Assembly: GCA_905178155.1 (NCBI GenBank)
Contig: CAJINV010000003.1
Span: 10,501,604-10,565,603 of the forward strand
DNA: 64,000 nt
Reading direction: 5' to 3'
Source of the DNA: Amoebophrya sp. A120
Taxonomy: Eukaryota; Sar; Dinophyceae; Syndiniales; Amoebophryaceae
The notes under the pieces were generated by a model. It made no database searches, was not told where the DNA came from, and saw only the letters and a list, made by a program, of their open reading frames with translations. Position numbers and translations under genes: made by a program. Position 1 is the stretch's first letter; each line of letters starts with the position of its first letter. Of this stretch, positions 11,301 through 22,600 are shown in pieces.

Positions 11301-14300
11301 ATCATGATCATCAACATGAACATTATTTGCCCACTGCTGTCGTATCAACTAGGAAAGTGTTCTTCGGCTTTGGAAGAATTTGCCATGCACCTCTTTTTTT
11401 CCGTGTGTTGCGTCATGTGTGTCCATGCAGATGACAAGGTGTGGAATATAGGACATGGCATTGCTGGTCATCATAAAAATTTTCATACGCTATTTATCAT
11501 GTCTATGAAGGCTCATGCATGATATTCGGTTTCGGAGCTGTCATGATCTCAACTTGACCTAAACCACGAGGAGTGGACAAGTTCGTTGCGGTGGTCGTGC
11601 ACAAGGACACATTTTTGTACGTGTGTGATTGACCTCCCACAGAGAAAATGACACCAGGTTGCGCCTGCACACGAAGTTAGTTTGAGTTTTTTTTCCAGCC
11701 CGAGACATATTTGCAGTGCATACGAAGACACTCTCTACAACGCTAGTGCTACGGAGAACGTGGAACTGCAGCTCGGATGTGATGCGTTGGCGAATTTTTT
11801 TGCTAGTTGCGACCCAGAGCGGAGTAGTGTTTTAGTGGATTGCTTGTACCGGCGAGACCGATCCGAAAAAAGCTTCTCTCCTTTCGTGCTCCTGCAAGGC
11901 GGATTAGGCACAGAAAGAAACCTCCCATCCGCATCCAATTTGTCAACGCGCGAAACATGCGTAATCTTCTGCGGTTGTCATGCAAAAAATGAATGTGGAT
12001 GGGTTTTCTATTTTTTCTGTGGATACAGACAACGGTTACAGCATAGAGGCCACGCCTTTGACGTGTCAGGTTCATGGACAGCCTCGTTCTTTCCGCACAC
12101 TCTGGCTGTGCAGACCTTTAGCGGGGAGATGTTGTCCACGGCTTCGGCCGCGGAATTATCGGAGGATTCGCTGCAACTACTGCACAGCATCGCGTTTTCG
12201 CACCTGCGCGTGGAGCGAAATCCTTTTGCGGACATGCTAACGCTTCGAGAGGACCTCGAAAACATCCTGCGAACTTCCATGCGTGTTTACGTTGTGGCCT
12301 CATCGAAGAACAGTCCAGCTACGCCTTCTCAACAGCGCGCTCATGTGTTGGCTGCGGGCAGCACAGCTACAACACGAGGTGGCAGTGGGAGTTGTACTGC
12401 TACTGGCGCCGCAGCGTCGAGCTCGAGGGCGAGCGGCGATGACAACAGGTTGAAGTTCGTTGTGTCGGGAAGAACAGAGAACTTGAAGCATTTGGCGGTT
12501 TCCACCCGGCCAACTGCAGGCTTCCGCGCCCCCGGCACCGGTGGCGGAGCTACGCGAGGAGCAGCAGCCCCAGAGTCATCCTCTTCGCAATCCGGCATCG
12601 CTTGTCGTTTCCGACAAGACGAAGCGGACGAGGGCTTGCGAGATACTAGTGATGAGCTGTCTGCGAGTCAGCATTTTCAGGTTCGGGATGATGATCTCTT
12701 TACGGGGTACGTGTCCTCAACCGGCGCCACGCAGAGCAGTTACGGAGGCAGGAGAATAATGTTGACAGGAACGTCCTCCTCCGCTTCTTCTTCTTTAACG
12801 ATCAGCAAGAAGAATCCGACGAAACAATTTCTGTTCTACGAAGAGGCGGGTGCGGGCGACTCTGTGGCGGGAGGAGGTGGCGCTACAACTGGCTCCTCGA
12901 GTGCTGCGAATAAAGGAAACAACGCTTCTCCTGGGGCTCCTACGACGGGGGGACCAAATAAAGTCACAACGCCACCGAAAAGCGCTGGGGCTACTTCTTC
13001 GGCAGCCGCCACCGCTGCCTCGGCAACGACCTCGACCACCGCGCCTGCTGGTGGTTTTTCGGGGTTTCACAACTTGACGCCGGAGGGTCAGGAAATCGTG
13101 GCTGCGCAAATCAAGAAAATCATGGGTGGCGCCGCGGAGGGGGTGGTGACGACGGGGTCGTCCGCTACTTCATCTTCTGGAACCAAGAAAAACGCCGATG
13201 CGCTGTCCGTCAAGATGGACCGCGTGCTAGTGGACGAGGCAGGGCAGAACAGTCGCGGGCCCAGCCCCTTTATGGAGCTGGTCGGCCTCGGGCCGGAATC
13301 GCGGGAGGAAAGCTATAGAGAGCTGTGCGTGAACAAGAAGGCCGACATATTGAGAGGAAAAACGTCCCCGTCCCAGAGTCAAGATCAAGCTGGGAAATCT
13401 GCTACACAATTCCCACAGCTTCGGCTGTTGCGCGTGACAAGTTTTGTTTCGTAGTGTGGTCCTGTTTCAGCAGCGTCATAGATCCAGCCTATTGTGCTGG
13501 TTGGAGCATTTGAAATTCCAAAACACAGCTAGAAAATAGATACTTCCTAATATGAGGCTCCGCGTGATAACAAGTAGCTATATATAAGCATTTTGATCAT
13601 GTAGATTTGCATGACAACTATTGGGCGGGGGCGTTTTTACATAGGACGCGACATCTTTGACGCGGTAGCCGCCGGCGATGCGCCGGCGGTGCAGCGCAAT
13701 CTGCAAATCTTCTGGCCCTTGTTTGATAAGTATCTCAGTGGCAGTGTACTACACCTCCCCTCGGTTTCCTCTGTCTTTTTGTTTTGCCTCTCAGTTGCTA
13801 AAAATTATACGATGAAATAGAATCCAAGAAATCTTCCGGTGCTTGTACTTGTAGATATTATATATGAATATAATAATGACGATGCTCCCTTGGCGCTTTG
13901 CATCCGCCCCAGTCGTGTTTGCGTTGTAACAGGTTGCCTTATAGGAGCATGACTTGAGTTCAGTGCGAAACTGTAATCGATGCAAGGATGGATTGTTTTG
14001 CATTCGGATTTGCTAAAAGTTGTCGCCGTAATGATTACTGAGGATGCGGAAACCGCCCTCATTAACAGAAGGAAATGGAGGGGGGGGGGGGGTTGTGCAC
14101 GCCTATAACAGTGCCTATGTGGAGTTTGTGCAGAACTGGCTGAAAGCCAAGGGACACGTGGCGGACCTCGATATAGCGTTCTCAAGCGTCACATTCTCAG
14201 CTATTGCGTGAATTTGTGATGCGTATGCATATGCAACAAGAACAACAGCCTTGCCTTTGCGCTTCATCTTGCGTTGCAGATGTGGTGCGGATTTGCATAC

Positions 14301-15002
14301 TCATGCTATTTATAATTAATGCGCCGAGAGCTTGTCATGCGAAAAAGCTTGATGTTGATCATGATGCGCAGTGAGTACTGCGCATCACGATCATCGTGAT
14401 GTCATCGAAAGTTGTGCTTCCTCGCCCACCCCCCGGGGAGGGGATCCTTGACCTGTGGCGCTGGGAGCGGGTGTCCACTACATGATGACGATGATGATGA
14501 TGATGATGCAGTGAGTGTGATAGTTTGGATAAATTGAAACTCGTCATGTAACAGCTGAAAACGTAAGTAACGCTTGAGACTCCCATACTGCAGGCGTCGC
14601 CTTTGCAGAATCTCGCGAAGCTGTCCCTGGACCGAATCCACCAGATCGTGTCTGATTGCACCTTCGGGAACGCACTTCAGGACGCACAAACAATATGTAC
14701 CTGTCAGGTGGGAAGTTGTCATGAAGATGAAATTACTTACTTTTGAGTACCAGTACGCTACTAGGGCTAGTAACCACGACCACGACGTGCTCGTGGTTGC
14801 GGTCGGCTTACTTAGTACCGTAGCAAATCGCTTCCGTGTTTTTTGGGCGATTCCCCACGTGGCGCAACCATATGCCAAGGTGGCAGAGCTGAAACAGAAA
14901 GCCAAGGAGGTGCGGTACCGCGGGCCGACCAACCGTCCGGGTGAGGCTGCTCAAAGCGGCGGGAAATACGATGACGCTGGGCTGGCTGCCAGAGGTTCAT
15001 GA
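8333..15002 (+). CDS. Large multi-exon gene, possibly a degenerate myosin-head protein
   Basis: The ATG at 8333 starts exon 1 (8333-8722). Exons 2 (9037-9346), 3 (10148-10279) and 4 (from 10917) join in phase. A further long exon runs from about 11700 to 13354. Then follow exons 13645-13729, 14112-14187, 14594-14707 and 14880-15002, all phase-consistent, ending in TGA. Exons 3-4 read ALEFCGISLVEVKAVLDIV, then SLADRLQLP and MLFAKLLYDGLVRCIVSALN, close to the HLGN to KALYDRLFDWLVxRIN segment of myosin motors. In exon 1, AFLLVSLRLLEEKTRTTLK resembles the myosin P-loop region but lacks the glycine/lysine motif. The large exon is Ser/Gly/Ala-rich and probably disordered. The 13.6 kb exon (IFDAVAAGDAPAVQ) has an ankyrin-like look. 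The exon 4/5 junction is unresolved. If the myosin relation holds, ATP binding is probably lost. Confidence 0.5.
9590..9745. repeat. Inverted repeats inside intron 2 of the 8.3 kb gene
   Basis: ACTGCGGAAATTTGTCTGC (about 9649) is mirrored by GCAGACAAATTTCCGCAG (about 9716), and another AAATTTCCGCAG lies at about 9625. The hairpin is G/C-rich between its arms. It lies between phase-matched exons ending at 9346 and starting at 10148, so it is intronic. Confidence 0.7.
11922..12003 (+). mobile_element. Introner-like element, family 2, copy A (about 80 bp)
   Basis: The ends are imperfect inverted repeats: CCCATCCGCATCCA (11924-11937) and TGAATGTGGATGGG (11990-12003). The interior contains CATCCAATTTGTC and AACATGC, words also present in the copy at 59684-59773. 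It sits inside the long open exon of the 8.3 kb gene. Removing 81 bases keeps the reading frame. No GT donor is present at the border. Confidence 0.6.
13355..13644 (+). mobile_element. Introner-like element, family 1, copy 1 (about 290 bp)
   Basis: It begins GAAAAACGTCCCC and ends GGGGGCGTTTTTACATAG, short inverted termini. The interior holds a GTCAAGAT-AAATCTGCTA block, GGCTGTTGCGCGTGACAAG and GAGGCTCCGCGTGA, shared in order with the copies at 20421 and 22031. Upstream frame (NKKADILRG) continues into downstream frame (RDIFDAVAAGDAP) if it is removed. The left border has no GT, the right ends in AG, so it acts as a non-canonical intron in this gene model. Confidence 0.7.
14356..14393. repeat. 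Intronic hairpin (17-bp arms, 4-base loop)
   Basis: TGATCATGATGCGCAGT and ACTGCGCATCACGATCA pair with one mismatch around GAGT. It lies in the intron between exons ending at 14187 and starting at 14594. A (GAT)n run lies nearby at about 14482. Confidence 0.8.
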
Positions 15003-15240
15003 TATAATTTGTTGATGATGTTGGATGCCTCCGTTTGGTGGTCTTGTTGGGATAAGAATAATAATGCGCTCAAAACGTAATCTCAATCTCTATGTTTATA
15101 TAGCGCAAGCGTTTGCAAAGAACTACTTTTAGTACATCCTCGTCCAACTCCAAGGACGCCAACACTGCGACTTCGAATACTTATGCGTAGATACATGAGA
15201 CTGATCAAAGAAAGAAAAATGAATCGCAACAGCACGCGGC

Positions 15241-16425
15241 ATGAGCGACAGCATGGTGGGTGTAGACGTTCCTGTGATTTACATTCCGAAGGATTTCGAC
15301 TTTCTGCCGATCAGGGAGCGGCAACTCATCCTCCATCAACAAGGAGTTTTGGACAATGAAGTCCTCAAAAACCCCCGGCTCCAAACGCTGGCATCGAGTA
15401 TCAGGCAGCGTTACATCGTCTATTTTTATCCGCGTTCAGAAGTTGCGCTTGCCTCATCTCGTTATTCTACAGCATTTCATATTTCTCTGCTGTATGCGGT
15501 TTAAGATCAAGAATAAGATTACTTTTGCTGATGATATTCATCTCCGTAGCTGCATCGAATCAACAAAAATAAAAAACACAAAACTAAGCTACAAGATACA
15601 AAAATCGAATAAAGCTGATTGCGATTTTTACAATGTCTATCAAACAGCGGAGGTGAGTGCGTACTATGATTTCCGGTCTGCCGAGGGGGATGAGCACGGT
15701 GATTTCCCGTGGACCGACGTGTATTCGGCCGATCCTTCGCAGCCCTTCAACGTCGGAGCGGAAAAAGTGAACGCGGGGAGCAAAGGCTACTTAGCGAGTT
15801 TCCAGGGAGATGGCCCGACGGGTAGTTCCGCGGACGGGGCCGGCGGTAACGCAGCGACCATGGCTGAACAAGGTGGCAGCACACCCTACACAGCCAAGAA
15901 TGGTGTCGCGCTGCATCAAGCGCTATCCGCAATGTCTCTCGAACTGCGGATGTGCCAGGAAACCTTGGCCGCCCACACCAGTGCCAACGATATGGCCGGG
16001 AAAAAGTCCGAAACAGCGTCCTACCAAACGCACATTCTCCAGGAACTCACTGCGGAGAGAGACTACTGGAAAAAGGAATGCGTCATCCTGTGGGAGCAGG
16101 TGCGGCGCTTGGAGGACGATTTGCGCGCGTGGGACCAGGAAGGCGCGTACTTACTTCAACTTGCTCATGCACTTTTATCTAACAAGCATGAATCATGCGC
16201 TTTTCCTTTTTATTGCCTCCATAGTGGAAGGACACATATTAAAATTTATTCTGCAGGAATTGGCAGCACCGAAAGCAGCAGAAGCCGAACGAATTGGACC
16301 TGAACGCTGCAATACGGGGGCAACAAGGCCAGCTCGGCGAGCAGGTAGACCTCCGTTTGGACCAGTCCAAGAAGCTCATGGAGGAGCTCCGAAAACACAT
16401 TGAGGAAGCGGAACAGTCAGCCTAA
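15241..16425 (+). CDS. Three-exon coiled-coil protein, complete (about 279 aa)
   Basis: Exon 1 is 15241-15417 (MSDSMVGVDVPVIYIPKDFD at the start, then a charged helix QRYI at the end). Exon 2 is 15653-16146 and exon 3 is 16257-16425, ending in TAA. The introns are GT-AG (GTCTAT and GTACTT donors; acceptors GCGGAG and TTCTGCAG), and phases agree. The middle is disordered and Gly-rich. From about residue 145 the protein becomes a long helix: LHQALSAMSLELRMCQETLA, then QELTAERDYWKKECVILWEQ, RRLEDDL, and in exon 3 DQSKKLMEELRKHIEEAEQ, all with heptad-like spacing, so a coiled coil is likely. No family recognised. It starts 238 bases after the previous gene, same strand. A read-through ORF ending at 16303 is less likely because it loses the helical tail. 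Confidence 0.65.
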
Positions 16426-18303
16426 GAAGGGCTCCTGATCTGCTGGTTAGGAGTTCTTCTTCGACGTCGGAAAACATTAACATATCCCCAAAGTCATACG
16501 TGCCGAGCCCGTTCTCGTGTCGATACAGATCTATCACGAGCAAATACAGTAAGAAAAACAGAGCAATGCTGGACGATGCTTCAATGTCTAGCTTTTGCGT
16601 TATATTCTATTTTGTTATATTATATTCTATTTATTTCTAAGGAATTAATATTAAATTAAACTGAATGCTGAAGATCATATATGTACCTAAATAGTTTAGC
16701 ATCATCATCGGCATAATTATGAATAAAACTCTGAGAAGATCCGAGTTAGTGACGCGGCCTCGCGACTAGCTCGGGTGTGTAGGCTGGGCGGAGTACCAAC
16801 AAGTAAGCCAGCAACTGTTGTTGTATATGTATTGTTACCTAGTAAGTTTACATATGTTTTGATAGACAGTCGCAGAATGGAAGCAACACCGCCGAAGATA
16901 TTCACTCTGGTCTGTTACAGCATTTTTCCTTAGTACCGCTGCGATGCAACAACAACTCAACGAAACCACTGCATAGCAACTTTCTATATTGGTACTGCTA
17001 CTGAGACTGAATTATTTGCAACAATCCCACCCCTGGAGGGAAGGGAAGTCGTGATAAGGGCCTGGCGCCCAGATGTGCTACTAGAGGTAGACGCGGCAAG
17101 TCTCGCAAACTACACGGCAAAACGCCGCTGCTCCTGGTGAGTGATGAAGGGCGGCGCCCGCAATCCAGCGCGTGACCCCTCGCTCCTGGTGCTGGGTGTT
17201 CTCTCCTTGAGGAAGAGCCCAGCTCTGGAAGCTGGTGCGCCTTGTAGTATCATGCTCCTGGCGAGCACTAGGCGCGGCGCCTCGTGGTCTTTGGTGAGTG
17301 AGACGGCGGAGGGCTGTCCGCGTGCTTAACCTGAACAACACAGCGCCAAACCCTGCCCGGCCATTCCGAGGCGGGCCCCCCCTCTAGCGTGTTGCCGCGT
17401 CGTGTGCAAAGATGCCCGGCATGGCGTGCCCCCCCCGGCCTTGTGCCGACCGTATTAGTGGCGCGCACCGCCGTAAGCCCTAACGCCCTACGTAGCGCAC
17501 AGGACGCAGCTGGCGGCACTTGCCGAAGATCGGTGGAATCGGTGGGGCCTGCGCTATTCTGGAAAGCTTGGGCGGGCACCCTCAGCCCCCTGGTGGGGCC
17601 GCGAGACCGTTCGCGGGAGGCGGCGCAAGAGGCGGCGGGGGCTCCGCCTGCGTGAGCCGCCACCGTCACAGCTTGCGCCCTACATTCTGCCCGCCCGGCA
17701 ATAGCCGGATGTCAGTGGAGCCGCTCTGAAAGCGCGCGCCGCTACGCACGTAGCGTCATGATTCCGCGTCGGCGCGCCCTGTCCCTGTGTGCACCTTTGA
17801 ATAGTGCTGCTAACTATAAAAAGGAGCCAGTGCTCGAAGCAGGTCCGCACAAAGCGCCCGCTTCCCTTCATGCGCGCTGCTCTCCTTCTGCTTCCACGGC
17901 TTGAGGTCGTGCGTCGCGTTGAAGGGTCTTCCCCCGTCTGGCTCCCACAACCGCGTTGTCGGGCGGATCATTGCGAGTTGAGTATAGCATGGTCAAAGAG
18001 CGAGCGCCGCTCCCGCTTCTGTTGGAAACAAGAAGCGGATCAAATCCAATTGCAATTATTTATATTTGCAACAAAAAAGAAAAAGAAATAGGAAGAGAAG
18101 AAAACGACTATAACTGTATGAAACCATCAGACGAGACCGGAGCAGGGTCTCGATTTCCAGCGCGCGACTATAATTAAGCTCTGCGAAGAACAACGAGTCG
18201 ATACATTCCCATTCGTGCCCTCATCTCTTTGTACCTGCAAGAACAAAACATCGCCTTCTACTATTTGTATTTGTTAATAATTCTTGTTTTCTTTTGTTTC
18301 CAG
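16426..18303. other. Interval without a supported gene; GC-rich block at 17.08-17.75 kb
   Basis: 16.4-17.0 kb is AT-rich. 17.08-17.75 kb is GC-rich with CGGCGCC words and long ORFs on both strands but no domain, no clear exon borders and biased composition. I regard it as repeat-derived. 17.8-18.3 kb shows nothing clear. Confidence 0.3.
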
Positions 18304-18845
18304 ATGCAGATGTGCCGTCGTGTTCAGTTCGTTCGCTGTTGTGTTTTGTCGTTGAACGGGAGGGCGAGAAGTGGCGCTGCTTGTTGTAGCGGCCGTGGGA
18401 TTTCAATCCGCGGTATCGTAGCCAGAACAAGACAACCGCAGGGAGGTGTTCAGTTACACTTTGGGGCTACTAATTCTATGGGTTCTTTTTTATGTGAGCG
18501 TCAGCATGACCATGAGCTCGATAGCACTAGTAGGAGTCACACAGATAACAGGAAAGATCGTGCTGACTACATCACTTCGGTTCTTGTGTGCAACGTAAGT
18601 AATCATGCGAATGCCCGACTTTCATCATGTATTAGTATTTGTATGCCAACACCAGCACCATGGCTTCTGTTCAATGTTCCACAAACTACAGGACCTCTAC
18701 TCTTGTTTTATTCGCATACTTCCCTATCCCTTCGCAGTAAGGTTGGTCTCAAATAATCTTTTTTTTTCCGTGGTAGATGAACATGTTGTCCTTGGAGTTG
18801 GAAGTCCAACGAAGCTGCCCTCGCCGGATTGAATATAGTAGATGA
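18304..18845 (+). CDS. Small two-exon hypothetical gene
   Basis: An exon bounded by TTTGTTTCCAG and a perfect GTAAGT donor (18304-18594) starts with ATG at the acceptor and encodes a Cys- and Arg-rich stretch (MQMCRRVQFVRCC, then CCSGRGISIRGIVART). A second exon, 18777-18845, follows an AG and joins in phase, reading MNMLSLELEVQRSCPRRIEY to a TGA. The joined protein is about 119 residues. No family recognised. The first ATG directly at the acceptor suggests either an intron in the 5' leader or missing upstream coding exons. An alternative acceptor at 18737 would give an immediate stop. Confidence 0.4.
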
Positions 18846-19682
18846 AGGCAAGGCAATGCAATGGAAATAAGTAGTTTGAAAGCTGTTGTCTAAATAGAAG
18901 TATTAAAGCCGACACGCAGAAACGTAGGCAGGCTCTACAACATGATACATACCTAGGCTTTCGCTTGCTGCGGCTCTCTTCTGTGGTTGGTGTTGTTTTT
19001 GAAACCTGCTTACACGAGCGACGTACATCGAAAGCTGCAACAAGTTCCAAAGAGCTTTGAAATAAGAAATACGCAAAGAAGTAGATATGTTGTTGGGCCT
19101 ACTTCTCTCACAATTATAAAGATCGATGTGACCGCTACGTATCAACACGCACATCCCTAGTTGATCTATATATTGCTTCTGCTACCCCTACCGCCTACTT
19201 CTGCTGATCTTTTAAAAAAGAAAGGAGACCCGAGCCGCCTCCTTGTCGTTTTTGTTCCGAAGCAAAGTATTTGAAGCCCGCGTCTCGATGCGCCCTAGGT
19301 TTCTACTCTTGCGCGCTTTTATTTATATGCAGCATGATCCGGTACTCAGACTCACGCATTACGAATTAATATACTGATAGTGCACGCACGGCTGGCAGCT
19401 GCGCGCTTTATCTTCAAAATTTCAATTTTACAGTTCCGATGGGGGTCTTACCCGGAAAATGCTTCCTGCGTCGCAGGCTATCTGCGAGCTTAGGCCTCGG
19501 CCCTCCGGCAGCTAACCGGACCAGCACACAAATTTGGCACAGCATAGTACTCAAGCAGAAAAAGCAACTATGACTTATCATTATGGAAAAGCAACATGAG
19601 AATTACTCAAGATTTAAATGTCTTCCCTTAGAATTACAAGTGCTTCTTTGTCTCGTCAAGTATTTTGATTTACATTGTTATA

Positions 19683-22600
19683 ATGTGGAGCTTTGGTGCG
19701 GCCAGTACGTTTTTCGGGAACACTGGGAATGGTGGGGGGGCGGGAGGCGGTCCACCTCCTCCTTCTCAAAGTACGAACAACAACAACGCGAATGCAAATT
19801 CTACCGCCGGCGCGGCAAGCGGAAACGTACCAAATTCGGATGGTGTCTCTGGTGGCTTTTTCTCCTCGGGCTTCAATATGACCTTCGGCTCACCCTTCCA
19901 CGGCGGAGGCGGAATGAGTTTTGGCCCAAGCATACTATTAGCTAAAATCCCGCCTCCCTATACTCGAAGATGCCGAAGCTCGTGATGCCCACTTGCGGGC
20001 ACAAGGAAGTCAACGCTTACGCCCTTGAGTTGTTGAATAGGGTTGAGCGGAACGCGAGCAGTCTACTTCGCAATCCGCTGACATGCGCTTCCGCCCAAGG
20101 TAAGCTGACGACGAGACACCTATCTCTCATGCGCCATACCTACAGCACGACTGTTACACACCCAAAGTTGTAGAAGATGTTTAAGAGTGAGGGGCCTGCG
20201 GTGCACTGCGACGAGACAAAGCTGCTATGTGTCCGCACATGGGCTTGGCAAATTTTTCATTTCAGTATGGAGAGGAAGGATTAGTTTTTCATTCTGATAA
20301 ATTTCACCGGACCCGGGCGGCAGCGGTGTTTCGCCTCCTGGGCCCTTTCCTTTTCCAGGATTTCCTCCCGGCTTCAATATGAATGTAGGCGGACCTCCTC
20401 CGCAGACGCTATCCTGTACAGAAACGTTTCCACCCCATAGTCAAGATGGCAAATCTGCTAGACAAATCAGCAAGCTTTGGCTGTTCTTGCGCGTCGAGCT
20501 TTGGCTGTTTCGCATAACAAGTTTGGCCTCGTTGTAGTGTGATCCTGTTGATGATGATGAGCTAGGTAAGCAGCTTCATCACAGACGGACCTAGCACATC
20601 GGGCTGGTCGGAGCCTGACAAATTCCGAAGCACGACAGTGAAATGCTTCTCATGGGGCTCCGCATGAGAAACATTTTCAGCATCATGCAGATTCATTTAT
20701 ATGAGAGTGGGGCGCGGACGTTTTTACACAGGATAGACGCACCATTTTCAGCAACATCATCAGCAACACCAGCAAGCGCAGGCTAAGGCGGCCCGACAGC
20801 ACCATAGCATGCGCACTTCTAACAACGGTGACGACAATAGGTCCTCCGGGGGATCCACTTTCACTCAAACATGGTCATGGAGCAATGGAAATGGAGGAAA
20901 TTACGGAAATAACGGACCACCACCCGCTCCCGCACCGTCGTCTGCAGCTCCTCCAGGTATTACATCTGGATGAAAATTGAACAACTTAAACTTTTCTTCC
21001 TCTGATCGTTTTCTGATTTTTAATCTTTATGCGATATTCAATTACGACCCAAGTGCAAGTGCATAAAGCTTGAAGTTGTTACTTTCGATTATTTCTGCGT
21101 CAAGATATCAACCCCGACCAAAAAACTCCCCACCACCGAAGGGTCTTCTTCGACACCTTCGCACTCTGCGCGGCAGGAGCGACACCGCGGTAATGCGTAC
21201 CAGCATCAGCAAGAAGCTACGAGGACCACTAGCAGATCCAACGCTAGCTCCTCAGCTTCGTCAAACAGCTCCGCTGCGCGGGGGCGCAGCGGAGCAGAGC
21301 CACGCGCACAAGGTGGTCCCGGTCGCCCGCCACCGAACCGCCAACCCCCGCCTCCCGCCCGGGGGTCCGCCTCAGGAGTCGGAGCGACTTCCGTAAGCCC
21401 GTCGAAGGTGGAACGGCTACCGCCGCCCCGGATCACCGTTCCGGTGGCGATGCGCTCGGAAAGTTGTCCCATCTGTCTGTGTGACTTTCACGAGCAGCCC
21501 CCAGAGAAGGCGGAACCAGGGTCGAGCAATAGTGGGTTGCCGGCAACGCTCGCGGTTCGATTGCCGTGCCTGCACTATAATAGGGAAGTGAGTTATGATC
21601 CAAGGGCTTCTGCTAGCCTTCACCTTCAGAAAAGTCGCAGTGCCGCGCATCCGTATGATGCGGATTTGCTGGGCTCCTCCGTCCGAAAAGCAACAGAAGC
21701 ACGCGACGCGATGAGTGGGATCTTTTAGAGTGATTCTGTTTTTTTTGGTAGGCGTAGTTTGTTTTGCATGATAACTTCCCAGGCAGATTCGCAGGATAGA
21801 AAGCGAAAGACAACTGCGGTTTTTTTTAATACGTAGCCCGCGGGCCGCACTGCTCATCTCTAAGATCGCTCATTTCTCCCCCATAGGGACATGTTTCATC
21901 CCGAGTGTGCGGAGCAGTACCTAGAGGAGCACCAGACCTGTCCAGTCTGCAAACTCGACTTGCACCCGACACACGTGCACCGGAAGCTACGTCTCCGGGT
22001 TGAGGACGTGGGTTCGATGCAAGTTATCATGAGGAAAAACGTCCCTAAATCTGCTTAGAGAATATAGACAAGTCAGCTGCGAGTTTTGGCTGTTGCGCAT
22101 GACAGGTTAGGCGTCCTATTGTATATAGTGAGGTCACCGAACGGCTCTAGCCAGGGAGTTTTTCTGCAACCAGTGCAAGACCGAAAAGGTCAGCACTCAC
22201 GAAACCCGACCGAGTTACGATCTTACTACGTGCAACGAGGGCGGAGCAACGTCGGGGCTACGTCGTGCTTGTGCGAATGCGGGCGCTATAGTCCATGTAG
22301 TTCCTTTCTTCCTTCGTGTTACTGGGGTAACACTACAAAACTTTAGGGAAAGACTCAGAATGAGTTCGCGCCACACCATGCGGATTCATCTCCGCATGTG
22401 GAGGCTTGTAAAGCTCTGACGATGGTAGTACCATCGGGAAATGGAACATTTGCAGTGCTGAATGATTGATCATCTTCGTGGATCTTCAGTGTGTTTCACA
22501 CACGACATCAGCGCCGTCGTCATCTTCGATTCGTGCCGTTAGGTCGTGACTTTAATGCTGGATATCTGCGATCCACAACCAGACAGCAAAACGACCGGCA

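Noticed and set aside
15356-16303. Read-through ORF of 315 codons across the 15.2 kb gene
   Set aside because: It runs through two introns; the phase-matched GT-AG model gives a better, helical C-terminus.
17081-17669. GC-rich ORFs on both strands
   Set aside because: Composition-driven, without motifs or exon borders.
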